Part shown: positions 27,501-37,231 of the stretch, one piece after another
Position numbering within the stretch: position 1 is the stretch's first letter
Layout: each line of letters starts with the position of its first letter
Assembly (NCBI GenBank): GCA_004352715.1
Contig: SCFE01000048.1
Location: 395,111-452,636, forward strand
Source of the DNA: Hofstenia miamia
Lineage: Eukaryota > Xenacoelomorpha > Acoela
DNA length: 57,526 bases
Direction: 5' to 3'
Notes under the pieces: model-generated
Told to the model about the DNA's origin: nothing
Seen by the model: the letters and a program-made list of their open reading frames with translations, nothing else
The model's database searches: none
Translations under genes and position numbers: made by a program

Positions 27501-30500
27501 TGAACATCATGTCTCCAATATGTATATCAAATGCAAACCGATACGTTTTGGTTACGAAATCTAGGTTATTGCATTATTAAATGGCTACACATACAAAATG
27601 AAAGTATATGTAAAAATGAAAGTATATATAAAAACAGAAATGTTCCACTTGATGAATGTTGTAATAGAGTTAGTGGATGTTGTTCATCACCAGGCAGCCA
27701 TGAAGCAACTTTGATAATTTCCTCACTTCGAGAAAAGCATACAATGTACTGGGACTATTCGTGAGAATAGAATGAATAGGAGTGTAATTTATTATGCATG
27801 AGCTTCATGTTCATGTAAAAAATTATTAATTTTTTAGACCCATATCCAGAGTTTTTTAGGATAGTATTTAGAGCAAGTATAGGTTTTTTATACTTAGCCC
27901 CATGTAAATATTTTTTGCATATAAAATGGGAAATTGTTAGTTTTTGAAGTAAATAATAAGAGCTTATCTTTTCATCTAAGGCAACGCATGACAGCGCAAA
28001 ATCGTGTTTTTGATGTAGTATTCAAATTTTTATATTTTCCATTATTGCAATTTTATTGGGAAATCTATTCTATTTGATCATGCAAATCATCAGAATCAGC
28101 TAAAAGTAGAAAAAAATTTCATTTTTATCAACATGTTTTCGCATTTATTGCAGTTCTCAAAATGTACATTCATTATTAAGAAATGTTATAAATAGAAAAG
28201 AATTTGAGCTACACTATTGTATTTCGACATGTGTATCTACAGAAATACAAGATTGGCTAGAACACCTAAAGTAAAAATATATTGCTTTTGAAATATGGAT
28301 TTTCCCCACATTTTTGTTGTTTATTTTCAGTAGCAATAAAAAATCTACTAAATAATTTTCAAATTCATCATGTAGATTTGTAGACCATTTTCATCTACTA
28401 TTGTTGATGCTTAGAATTTCATATAATTGGAAGTATTTTACCTGCAAGACAAAAATGGAATAGAATTTTCATGTCACCACGCTACCCTTTAGCTGTTGTA
28501 ATAACTAGTGTTTTATTTGCAAATGGGTTTGCCGAATCAGCATATATTCTAAGTTTTTCAACGAATAATAATTTACAATGGAGTATGTAATCTCAACGCT
28601 TAGTGAGGTTATATCTAGAATATAATAATGACATCCTTTTAAATTCATGGTGTGTAAATAGTGCGGTAATTTTACAGCTATTCCAAATTTGCCATTGGAA
28701 TTAAAAACCGAAAGTAAACGGATTGATTTCAGTCAAATAGTGTTTGTCAGACCTTGAACAATTACATTACAATGAACAAGAGTAGAGCACTCAAATTGAT
28801 TTGAGATAATTCATTCTTGAGAACTAATTGAAAAATACCCCGTAACTCCTTTTGTCTATAGGGTATACACGTATACTGATTCGCAGATGGAGTACTGTTG
28901 TCATTTGATTTTACATTTGTTTAATAGACATACTATTTGTCTATGACATAATATCACTTGAATATGCCTACGGTGGTCGAATCGATTGCCAGCAAGCTAA
29001 GAAGATCTTCACAGCAATACTCGACTGAATATATCAATTACACGACAATAATTTGGTTATGCAATTCAAATGTTAGAATGGAGAAGTCATTTTCACTGAA
29101 CAGTACAGAGCAAGTAAAAAGCACAATAGTAACTTTTTGGACAGAAAAGCTCAAAAATATGTGTTTGTACGATAATCAATAGAAATCAGTTTTCTTTAAT
29201 TATGTATAATGTTATATCTATCCATTTTTGTGTTTCATGGCAGTGGAAAGCAATTATTTTGATAATTCATATTAAAAGTCATATTCCACCAGTTTTTCGC
29301 TAAATTGTTTCTATGCTCTAAAAGGTGGTGAGAATTTTGTAAACATATTAGTGGTTAAGTGTAAATATTAATTACAATGACAAATTGGCTTTAGATTAGG
29401 ACTGAGCAGGTACCGGTACCACTCGTGAGTAAAGTTAGTGTTAGGTTTAGACTCAGGGTTATAAAATTGTATAAAATATAATAGCCCAACCAAACGAAGT
29501 TGGATGTTAGGTAACGACATAAACTTTCTTGTTATTCGTGGCAAATACAATTGATGTTTAGTTTTAGTAATTATGTTAGCTTTGACTTATTAAAGCATTA
29601 GTTGTTGTATTCGGTTGAGTATAAGAACGGGTATAACCTTTACGTACATGTGACACTTTTGCGGGTATTGGAAATCCCTTCTCCGCATAGACATACTCTT
29701 AATGTAAATACCAATTGCTAATTTCTAATGTTGCATACTGGGACATCAAAGTTATTAATTAAAATGATATAAAACTCAAACAACAATATTAGATAAATTA
29801 TAACATTTTAACAGAATTTACATAATTTCTTGTTGTAGTGTGCTAAAAAGAATTTCGAAGAATTTTCTAAAACATATCTGAGACAATATTCATAAAAAAG
29901 ATGTTGTTTTAGTAAGTTTTTTATGAGATCTCTGCTTTTCCTTTTTCTGCAAAAAATACATGAAATTTACTGAATATCTGTAATTTAATTAACAAACTTG
30001 TTTCAGTTTTAGTTTTAATTCAGTTTTACATTTGTTATTGAATTCAGCTTAAATGTTACTATTGATCAATTCATTTCAGTACACAATTTCAGTTTAAGTT
30101 GAATACACTAGGTTCAGGCATTTTAAATAGAAAAATTCTATTGGAATTAGCATGCTTGGACAGATTGGCAAGGAACGATTCACTGTATCAAACTATTTAT
30201 AGAGCAATGCATCAAAACATACTTTTAAATTACACAAGAAAAAATATGTAATATATACAACGATGCAGTCTATATTTCGAAATAAATAATCTGCGAATGA
30301 TAAACTTACTTGGAAACAACCACTTGCACCTGCACAAGGATAATGAAAAGCTTTCATACATCTAGGCGTTTTACAAACAACGCTAGCACCATAACGACGA
30401 CAGAATGAACACCTTGTTGTAGCACCAAAGCAAACAGCTTTATCAACGTTCACCAAATCGTAGTCATCATTTTGTGTGACATCATCAGACCAGGCGGCAC

Positions 30501-31194
30501 AGCAATGATGAGCCCAAACAAGACCGTTACTACCATCAAATAATGTCTCAACGGCTGGTGGTTCATTGAAACCTACTTCGCTCAATTCATTTGAGTCAAG
30601 GCCAATAAGCGGTGCTAAATTCATGAGAAATTATTCACCATCAGTAACGATATTAGCAAATTTATAAATTTTGATTATTATAAATAGAAAAATCAAGAAT
30701 AAATAATTACAATTTACGCACAGTAAGCAAATTTTCTGCAAATATTAAATGGCACACTTTGCAATGATTTAAATTAAAGCTTGCTTTAGATTACAGATAG
30801 TTCTTGCTTTACAAATTATTTTATAAAAGCATAAACTACAAAACATACCGACATCATCAAAACTTTCTTCCGAAGTAAGCTTACGACGTTTATCTTTTAA
30901 TTTAGATTTTGATCGCTTTGTGGGTAGGGATAGTGATGATTTAGAATTTGATGTATTTTCTTCAGAGGAGTCAGTTGACGAACTTCTACTAGTTTTACTA
31001 ATAGAAGTTAGCCTTTTAAGGGGACAAAAATTTGGAGTAGGTTTACAGGATATTAATTCGCCTTGACCTAAAAGGGAATTCGGTCCAAGATTGCAAAATG
31101 CACAGAATTTTTCATTTATATCTTCTTCATTAATGGATTGTGAACTATTTTGACTATAATCGACGACATCATTTTGTTGTAGAGGCATAACATC
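5233..31194 (-). CDS. KMT2C/D: KMT2C/KMT2D-type histone H3K4 methyltransferase (five coding exons)
   Basis: Nuclear SET-domain methyltransferase of the MLL3/4 (trithorax-related) COMPASS family, which in animals deposits H3K4me1 at enhancers. Exons in transcript order: 31194-30849, 30614-30310, 24783-24598, 18481-18067, 15551-5233; introns are 234, 5526, 6116 and 2515 bp. Phases agree at every junction. Counting from the ATG at 31188 and removing two assembly duplications (9790-11247 and 12808-13092), the frame is 3274 codons including the stop, i.e. 3273 aa. Order: ePHD1, a string of PHD fingers, a long Q/N/S-rich middle, coiled coil, ePHD2, FYRN/FYRC, Win motif, SET, post-SET. The vertebrate HMG box was not recognised. 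ATG 31188 is the first in-frame Met seen, but the first exon may start further upstream, so the N-terminus may be incomplete. Human homologues are longer (over 4900 aa). The PHD string and the SET domain share one locus, unlike the split LPT/Trr of Drosophila. Confidence 0.95.
9790..11247. repeat. Assembly redundancy: unmerged overlapping contigs inside the KMT2 exon
   Basis: Segment 9095-9789 equals 10553-11247 (695 bp). Segment 9791-10551 equals 10993-11753 (761 bp), and its first 255 bp also equal 9535-9789. The joints are single Ns at 9790 and 10552. The simplest reading is three contigs: left contig to 9789, a middle contig wholly contained in the right one, and a right contig from 10553. 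Going from 9789 directly to 11248 removes 1458 bp (486 codons) and restores one uninterrupted KMT2 frame. As written, the frame breaks at 10552. Confidence 0.93.
11776..12100 (-). repeat. KMT2C/D: Glutamine-rich CAG/CAA tracts in the KMT2 coding sequence
   Basis: Two coding tracts stand out: one near 11780-11810 (SQQQQQQQQSVYRN) and one near 12010-12060 (RQQQAQQQQQQQHQQNQ). They mix CAG and CAA codons and sit in a long Q/N/S-rich disordered region. Similar Q-rich stretches occur in MLL3/4 proteins of other animals. Tract lengths are likely to be polymorphic. Confidence 0.8.
12808..13092. repeat. Assembly redundancy: 21-N gap plus duplicated 264 bp
   Basis: Bases 12544-12807 are repeated as 12829-13092 across an N block of 21 at 12808-12828. 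The excess is 285 bp, exactly 95 codons, so translation runs straight through and shows the same 88 residues twice (KSPTSKSQSLSGDPQ to LSEFDNES). The N block and the identity of the copies point to an unmerged contig overlap rather than a real internal repeat. Confidence 0.9.
15560..15600. repeat. (AAT)n microsatellite upstream of a splice acceptor
   Basis: About a dozen AAT units sit directly upstream, in transcript sense, of the acceptor of the giant KMT2 exon. On the transcript strand the tract is (ATT)n and ends in GCGTTTAG. It therefore stands where the polypyrimidine tract should be. Confidence 0.85.
15601..18066. other. KMT2 intron 4, no further feature seen
   Basis: AT-rich intron between the PHD exon and the giant exon. 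I see no coding stretch, clear repeat with termini, or RNA gene in it. The 5' splice site at 18066-18065 reads GTTCGT, a weak match to the consensus, but it is the only phase-compatible site at this position. Confidence 0.6.
18067..18481 (-). CDS. KMT2C/D: KMT2C/D exon 4: two to three PHD fingers
   Basis: The 415-bp exon enters in phase 0 and leaves in phase 1. It starts VRAGWQCPDCKMC, completing the finger begun in the preceding exon. It continues with CQTCRNPGEDNRMLVCDRCD and CLKPAVTSLPKQGWKCQGC, and then a third unit, LFCPVCGHSHRRNPPLLTCTS (shown from its second residue on as FCPVCGHSHRRNPPL), ending YICPHCRG. Zinc ligands are regularly spaced. PHD fingers of this cluster read histone tails in MLL3/4. 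Translation after CRG runs into intron sequence, which sets the donor. Confidence 0.93.
19445..19755. mobile_element. Possible degenerate MITE with imperfect terminal inverted repeats
   Basis: The left end GGGCGTTTACACG and the right end AGTGTGAACGGGG are approximate reverse complements. A second internal TGTGTAAACCCGG occurs near 19635. The target-site duplication is not clear, so the call rests on imperfect TIRs only. Confidence 0.3.
20290..22560 (+). mobile_element. P-element/THAP9-like transposase remnant, antisense in KMT2 intron 3
   Basis: Successive plus-strand frames resemble the P-element transposase family: DEIYTAKRLEYRNGKNFY near 20925-20980, EEGTLPKTVLVFIVRSW near 20990-21045, then a 146-codon open piece at 21305-21745 with FKHVKQLFQLEIAKPLRLAH and FLEKISQLWSVLNVRSKA. 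Later pieces include DLFDKFNKGALKKPTQFAFA near 22200-22265 and FTKSFINTLVGTKHRSTNFI near 22460-22515. Frameshifts and stops separate them, so it is inactive as written. No THAP zinc finger and no terminal repeats were identified, so the ends are approximate. Confidence 0.7.
23261..23373. repeat. Short inverted repeat built on GATGCATCTG
   Basis: ACGATGCATCTG at 23261-23272 and CAGATGCATCGT at 23362-23373 are perfect reverse complements. A third CAGATGCATC lies between them at 23304-23313. This could be the core of a foldback MITE; no target-site duplication was found. Confidence 0.45.
24598..24783 (-). CDS. KMT2C/D: KMT2C/D exon 3: end of ePHD1 and start of next PHD finger
   Basis: The exon is exactly 62 codons, phase 0 to 0. 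It starts DIRTLSLLCTDHLNQAP, the last zinc-ligand strand of extended PHD1. It then gives CSICEDSGTISDQLFCTSC and HYHSKCLEHQIAVSAQ, stopping mid-finger. The acceptor is TTTAG/GAC at 24784-24785 and the donor is CAG/GTAAGC. A later AG at 24753-24754 would drop ten conserved residues and break the phase, so I used the upstream acceptor. Confidence 0.93.
24784..30309. other. KMT2 intron 2 (5.5 kb), hosts a piggyBac relic
   Basis: AT-rich intron that interrupts ePHD1. The recognised insert is a piggyBac-like transposase remnant around 27.1-28.8 kb. A G10 homopolymer occurs near 25471-25480. The parts at 24.8-27.1 and 28.8-30.3 kb show nothing I can identify; isolated short open frames there are not supported. 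Confidence 0.6.
27120..28800 (+). mobile_element. piggyBac-like transposase remnant, antisense in KMT2 intron 2
   Basis: The frame at 27289-27561 carries piggyBac signatures: VRPIYDILHFI, then FHKYFSIDEQMVTYFEHH with the family's first catalytic Asp retained in SIDEQM, then MYIKCKPIRFGYE. Upstream, NNPENFPDEVAELISTT (27130-27185) and NYLPSTFGKRCRNVKYCSP are in another frame. Downstream frames decay, with a weak C-terminal resemblance up to about 28.8 kb. Multiple stops and shifts make it non-functional. No TTAA-bounded termini were found, so the boundaries are uncertain. Confidence 0.7.
30310..30614 (-). CDS. KMT2C/D: KMT2C/D exon 2: core of extended PHD1
   Basis: The 305-bp exon runs from phase 1 to phase 0. 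It encodes APLIGLDSNELSEVG, then LVWAHHCCAAWSDDV and CSFCRRYGASVVCKTPRCM, ending AFHYPCAGASGCFQ. The HHCCAAWS and C-x2-C plus FHYPCA elements are the hallmark ligands of the ePHD (ZNF/PHD/ZNF) fold. Donor is CAA/GTAAGT. The acceptor TTTAG/CACCGC follows an in-frame ATG that belongs to the intron. Confidence 0.93.
30849..31194 (-). CDS. KMT2C/D: KMT2C/D exon 1 of the recognised part: start of ePHD1, Ser/Lys-rich linker
   Basis: The 346-bp exon has acceptor GATTTAG/GAT at 31195-31196 and donor GTCG/GTATGT, leaving in phase 1. It reads DVMPLQQNDVVDYSQ, then EKFCAFCNLGPNSLLGQGEL, the first zinc ligands of ePHD1. A Ser-rich then basic stretch (KRSKSKLKDKRRK) follows, a candidate nuclear localisation signal. 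Because a good acceptor precedes GAT, at least one more exon lies upstream. The ATG at 31188 may be internal or may be the true start after a noncoding exon. Confidence 0.88.
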
Positions 31195-32130
31195 CTAAAT
31201 CAATTGAGATATAAAGTAATTGCGATTATAAAAGCAAAAATTCTTTTACTAATGGAAATCTTAATTTACAGTACAAAATATTTTGAACTAATACAAAAAT
31301 ATTTTCAATAAAAATTGCTAAGAATTTCCGAAAACATTTATTGTAGTTATTCCAAAATAGAAAAGATTGTGCATTTGAATTACAAATGCAATCTGTAAAA
31401 ATAACTGTTTCACTTAGCGTTAGATACATACATAATTACTTAAAAAATAACTTATTTTGAAAAAAATTCTATACTCATATGTAAGTTGATTGACTTTGTA
31501 GGTCTAATTAACATAACTATACAAGCTTAACTATTTTTGGTTTGGGTGAATTACTTTAATCGCTAGTTCAGTAAAATAAATTTAATTATATTAATTTGGT
31601 AAATTATTCTAATTGTCAGATTTTAAAAAATCTTTAAATATTAATTTAAAAATACTACCAAAATTAAATGCGCAAAATAAAATAAAACTTAAATAAAATA
31701 ACTACAGAATACACCAATACAAATTAATGCAATTATCTATAATATAGGACATAAATTTGTTCCTATATTATAAAAGAATAGACTAATTGCCCTGAAAGAA
31801 ATGCATTACGTCATAGAACTCCGTGAAAAATAATTACATAATAATTATTATCTTAAAGGAGTGATTCGAAAGATTCATATAAAGATATGACGAAAATTTG
31901 AGCATAAGAACGCATATAATAGCGGATTATTGAGAAATCCTAAATTCTCAAATTTGCTCTCAAATATTATACAGCATAGAAGAAATTATTTCAGTTTTCA
32001 TTTTATTCTTTTATTGCAAATAAATATAGATGTTCATTAAAATATTTCTCAACAATGCTCTCAAATTCACTATGCAAACTGAGTATCTCAAACTTCATCC
32101 AAAAGTAATGCATGCAATAAACAGTTTTAA

Positions 32131-32844
32131 TATATATATATATATANNNNNNNNNNNNNNNNNNNNNNNNNNNNNNNNNNNNNNNNNNNNNNNNNNNNNN
32201 NNNNNNNNNNNNNNNNNNNNNNNNNNNNNNNNNNNNNNNNNNNNNNNNNNNNNNNNNNNNNNNNNNNNNNNNNNNNNNNNNNNNNNNNNNNNNNNNNNNN
32301 NNNNNNNNNNNNNNNNNNNNNNNNNNNNNNNNNNNNNNNNNNNNNNNNNNNNNNNNNNNNNNNNNNNNNNNNNNNNNNNNNNNNNNNNNNNNNNNNNNNN
32401 NNNNNNNNNNNNNNNNNNNNNNNNNNNNNNNNNNNNNNNNNNNNNNNNNNNNNNNNNNNNNNNNNNNNNNNNNNNNNNNNNNNNNNNNNNNNNNNNNNNN
32501 NNNNNNNNNNNNNNNNNNNNNNNNNNNNNNNNNNNNNNNNNNNNNNNNNNNNNNNNNNNNNNNNNNNNNNNNNNNNNNNNNNNNNNNNNNNNNNNNNNNN
32601 NNNNNNNNNNNNNNNNNNNNNNNNNNNNNNNNNNNNNNNNNNNNNNNNNNNNNNNNNNNNNNNNNNNNNNNNNNNNNNNNNNNNNNNNNNNNNNNNNNNN
32701 NNNNNNNNNNNNNNNNNNNNNNNNNNNNNNNNNNNNNNNNNNNNNNNNNNNNNNNNNNNNNNNNNNNNNNNNNNNNNNNNNNNNNNNNNNNNNNNNNNNN
32801 NNNNNNNNNNNNNNNNNNNNNNNNNNNNNNNNNNNNNNNNNNNN

Positions 32845-32890
<46 letters not shown>
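32131..32890. repeat. (TA)n microsatellite containing a sequencing gap
   Basis: TA repeats flank both sides of the 698-N block (32147-32844), continuing to about 32890. The gap is probably an unresolved (TA)n/low-complexity tract or a repeat nested in it. Open frames reported across the Ns have no meaning. Confidence 0.8.
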
Positions 32891-34073
32891 TAATGTTTGT
32901 ACTGATGGATAGATATATTGCCATTTACACACACTCTAAAAATTATTGCTAAGGATTTTTACAGCATTCAGATCAATTAAGAACTATTAGGTCCCAGGAT
33001 TTTTAAATCAAATTATAGTTATTAATTCCAAGTCTTCTAATAATTCACAAAATTTGGAATTTCTAATGCTAGAAAATATAAATTTTAAATTTATGTTGAA
33101 AATGAAATATATTTTGCAATATTTTCATGTAAATTTCTTTTTTGAATTTTTAAACTAAATCTTGGCAAATGTGAGTTTTAATAAATCCAAGCACTTGAAA
33201 ACCCTGCTATCTTCCTATTGCATTGTATTTCAAAGGAATATTTATAAGAATAATCTCAATAGCAAAAAACCAATAATTACATAAGACATTGATGACAATA
33301 CACATTCATTCAAGAATAATTTCATAGCTCAATTTATAAATGAATGTGTGATTAGCCCCCCTCATCGTATATGCTGTGTTTAGGACATTTTTCATGGCAG
33401 ATTTTCTTTTATATCTGAATAATCAAACATCTTTACTAATCCATGAATAATATGGAATGCATATCATCTAAAGAGAATGATAAATATCTAGATATAGGTG
33501 TCATTTATTTCATGGATGCATAATATTTTGCAAATTGTATTATAGGTCTGATTTCAAATTGAGTCATTTCACAAACTTTATTTTCCTTAATTTTTCAAAA
33601 TATTCAATTATAAAGTCTAAAAAAGTATTAATGATTTCTTCAATCAATATTTGCGCGTTAATTCGATTCAAAATGTTATCTAAATGTGAAACTGTGTCAA
33701 AAATTATATTAAGAAGACGTCATACAAATACTTAATGTTGATTGGTCAACGATAAACAATTTTCATTTAGAAATTTTGTTTTTAGAATAAAGTAAGATCG
33801 AACGATAGAAGATCGAATTCGCTTACATATTGGTTCTGTTCTTCTCAAAGTGTTCGAAAAGGAAAAAAAAACTAGTTTTCCAAATGTTATAATTTCGAAG
33901 GTATAGAATAGGGACAACGGAAACACTAATTTTAATTAAAAAACGATGAGTAGTGAAATAACACGTAAAATGTTTATAAATAATATATAAATACGTATAT
34001 TAATTCAAATATATAGACAAGTATAGCTCCAAAATACCAAAAATTTGACATCACTGGTTTTTCCCCTGTGGTC

Positions 34074-34076
<3 letters not shown>

Positions 34077-34117
<41 letters not shown>
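34077..34117. repeat. (AT)n microsatellite
   Basis: About twenty uninterrupted AT dinucleotides. It lies some 150 bp left of the Tc1 relic. Confidence 0.9.
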
Positions 34118-34120
<3 letters not shown>

Positions 34121-34269
34121 ATATATCTATTATTTTTTAAATTTTTTACGTATGTTATTTCACTTACGAATTTTTAATGCACATCAATCGAGATATAAAC
34201 CAGGATTCCGCGTGATAACATATAATTTATTGTAAGGATCAGGAAAACAAGTAAAAAACACTAAGTTTT

Positions 34270-34600
34270 CTACTATTTCGTGTGTCCACCATGGTTAGAG
34301 ATCACTGCAGCTAATCATTTTGGCATACTTTCAACCAAATGATTGCACATTTCTTGAATTTTTTCATCTCAATTCCATATTTTTATAAAGGAAGATGTTG
34401 GAATCTCTGCGGCTCTGTTTCACAATGCCCCACAAATTCTCTATTAGGTGCAGATCAGGGATTGGGCAGGCCAGTTCATGACATTCAGGTTGTGCTTATC
34501 AAGAAAAGCTTTGGTTCTGAGTGAGTTATGAAATGGGGGCATTGTTCTGCTGAAAGACCCCTGACCTATTTGGAAACAATTCAAGCATTTGTTGAGTCAC
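34270..34600 (-). mobile_element. Tc1-family transposase remnant (C-terminal part)
   Basis: Minus-strand frames give QQNNAP, LDKHNLNVMNWPAQS, then after a frameshift IENLWG, and finally LVESMPK and LAAVIS..GGHTK, the usual end of Tc1 transposases. The second catalytic Asp of the family (QQDNAP) is Asn here, and several frameshifts and stops are present, so it is dead. No terminal inverted repeats were recognised. Confidence 0.7.
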
Positions 34601-36640
34601 TCAAACTTCTATAACATGCGTGATGTAATACGTACTGTCCATACTACCTTCAATATATATTAAAAATTCCCAAATTTCAGGCTTGATGCAAGCTCGCTGA
34701 GCCATGCTGTATAGTAAGTGTTTACGCCACGAAAATTTGAGAATGAAAATGACTCAAAGAAACTTTTTGATTCATTTAAAATTGTGTTTTTTTGAGGTAA
34801 TTTTTGCGATGCTGTGTCGAAAATATGAAAAGCTTGATAAATTTTTGTGAGAATAATTGAAATATTTGTCATATGGTTCAAAAATGTTCTTGGATAAAAG
34901 CTATAAAACCTTTAAGAAAATTTAAGTCCATCCACTGTTAATCCTATCTCGGCTGGCCTTTTTTCATTTTCTAAAGCAGAGGATGCTTCAATAGAACCCC
35001 CTTAAAATTAATTCTATTCATCACCAGGCAGCGAATCTTGGCAAGTCTATAGCTTGCATATTACTGAATACTAAGAGAACAAAAATATCTGATATTCTGA
35101 CGTCATAATAAGCGCTGACTAGCAAATTTATTGTAGTGCTAAGAACATTCGATAAATATGTTCCAAGACCACAATAACGTTAATATTGGCAGGGTGGTGG
35201 ACAATGATAAACTGAGCACATTGAGAAAATATATTCTTCGATGTCCTCATAACGTCGCGAATCGAATTTATCGATGAAGAAAGCAATAAAACTTTTAGGA
35301 TTCTGAAAATGAAATTTGTATAATTAGAAAAATAAGTTTAATGATTATGGAAGCGATGTACATTTATCAAGCTAGAAAATCATTACGTGATGTACTTCTT
35401 AGCATTTGAGGGTGTAATTCTAATAATTGTACAAGAAATTTTCATCTAACTTTTTTAGAAGTTTAATCAGGTTTTTAAAAAAGCTTTTCTAATACTTATC
35501 AATATTTTCTATTTGTATTCACAGAATTTATATAACTTTATGTTGTCGCGTAAGGTCATCTGTTAACAATTGTTATAAGTTTAGACATCAAAATTTATTA
35601 GTCTATTTAACTTTTTCGTTTCCTTTTATACGTTCTATTTAACACTTATTATGACACTCTTTTATTTTAGTTTATGATGGTAGAATTTTTGTGAATAGCA
35701 ACACGTTTTGATCTTTTAATTGTAATGGAAGGTCTCAAATTATTTGACCAGGAGGTGAGCTTGTTTCATTCGCAGTAATTATTAATTTTAAGATATGTAT
35801 ATAAATTACTTAGATATTCTACTTACTATAAGTGGTTCCGCAAAAATCTATTGGGGAATGTAGATAGGCCTTCCAAATCCATTGAGGCGGGCCATGCGCA
35901 GAGATGGTGCTTTCAGATTGTGAATATTTTCAATGTTTTTGAAATGAATATTTGTCTGGATGATGGAAATTTTTTATAAATTCACAGCTTGTTTAAGTTA
36001 AGGTTAGTCAGATCGATATATGTCGAACTATTAGGTGATTCATCATTTATTTCTTTCTATTATACAAAAACTATTTTGGCAAAACATTCCCTTCATAATA
36101 ATATCGGAATAGAATCTATTGCTTATGGTTGCTATTGATACGTGTAAAAGTATTGATTTAATCTAAACGGGTGTATCCATTTCAAACTATGCTTGATCTT
36201 GACACATGCAATCTGACAACTTTGCATTAATTCGATGTGGACTCACCAAACATTCTAAACAGTAACCCGGCCCATGGGTTAGCACGGCTCACTTCAAGTC
36301 ATGAGATTGGTGTTTCCGGATTAATTCGCTTATTGTGGGATCTTTCCTGGCTAAAATGTTAAACTGAATTACATATTGCCCAGTAGCAAATATACTTTTG
36401 GCGAGAACTCTGATTAACAGTGATTACCACAAATTTTAAGTGTCTAGGTAAGTTTAAGTGTTTTAATTCTAGTGTCAGAGGCATCTCAATAATATCTTAC
36501 AAATTCTGTTCAATATCCCATCCGTGGATTTAGCTGTTTCACTTCGCCGCAAACAGCGCCAATGGGTGTAAGCCCCAACAACATATTTTAATGAGAATGA
36601 CCAACTTTCGATCACTTTAAAATTGCTTATGAATATAAAA

Positions 36641-36641
<1 letters not shown>

Positions 36642-36692
<51 letters not shown>
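36642..36692. repeat. (AT)n microsatellite
   Basis: Long uninterrupted AT run, followed by a short GAGAGA stretch. A shorter (TA)n occurs at 36780-36790. Confidence 0.9.
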
Positions 36693-36697
<5 letters not shown>

Positions 36698-36982
36698 GAG
36701 AGAGAATTACCAAATACAATCATTATAAAAAATAGATAAATATTCATTGTAAAATGCATTAGTAATGCTAGGATATACATGTATATATATATTGTTTTTA
36801 TTATGATGTCAATTACAATAATTAATTATTTGGGGCTTTTGCTATTAGAATTGATGTCTAATGAAAGTAAAAAGAAATGGTCATACTCATTAAAAATCAA
36901 CCTATCACAGATGCTCTACAGCCATGTTCATATCATTTAGTACGAAATGTTTGTCTATTGGTTGTTTGGATTTTGTTTGCAG

Positions 36983-37231
36983 CCAGGGATATCAGCAAGC
37001 TCGGATTGCAAATACTTTGAGTTCAAAGTAACTAAGAATGATGTTCTTATAAAATCTCCCAGTTATACTAATGTCCTTACATCAGTAACTGAACTTCTTT
37101 GCCAGGAAAAATGTTTGCAAAGCAATTGCACTGCCTATCTGCTATGTGAGAACTTTTGCTACTTATATTCCCACAATATACTGACTGAAAAGAAAGTTTA
37201 TTCTTCTAAAGACAACTGTACGTTAAAAATT
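36983..37231 (+). CDS. Orphan PAN/apple-like domain exon
   Basis: An 83-codon segment has a good acceptor (TTTGTTTGCAG) and a perfect donor (GTAAGT), both phase 0. It encodes SSDCKYFEFKVTKNDVL, then ELLCQEKCLQSNCTAYLLC and NFCYLYS, ending KDNCTLKI. Seven cysteines with the CQxxCL...C pattern resemble PAN/apple domains of secreted or membrane proteins. Alternatively translation could begin at the ATG at 36947; MFVYWLFGFCLQPG then looks like a signal peptide, making this a first exon. No partner exon was found on either side, so it may be one exon of a gene with distant exons or a gene fragment. Confidence 0.5.

Larger units (their letters stand above)
31195..36982. other. KMT2 upstream region, no gene identified
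   Basis: This must hold the KMT2 5' exon(s) and promoter, but I could not identify either. Contents I can support are a 698-N gap at 32147-32844 flanked by (TA)n, a Tc1 relic near 34.3-34.6 kb and (AT)n tracts. The rest is AT-rich DNA without a convincing open frame. Confidence 0.5.

Noticed and set aside
32003-32932. Open frames of 265-309 codons on both strands
   Set aside because: They run through 698 Ns and TA repeats; no coding content.
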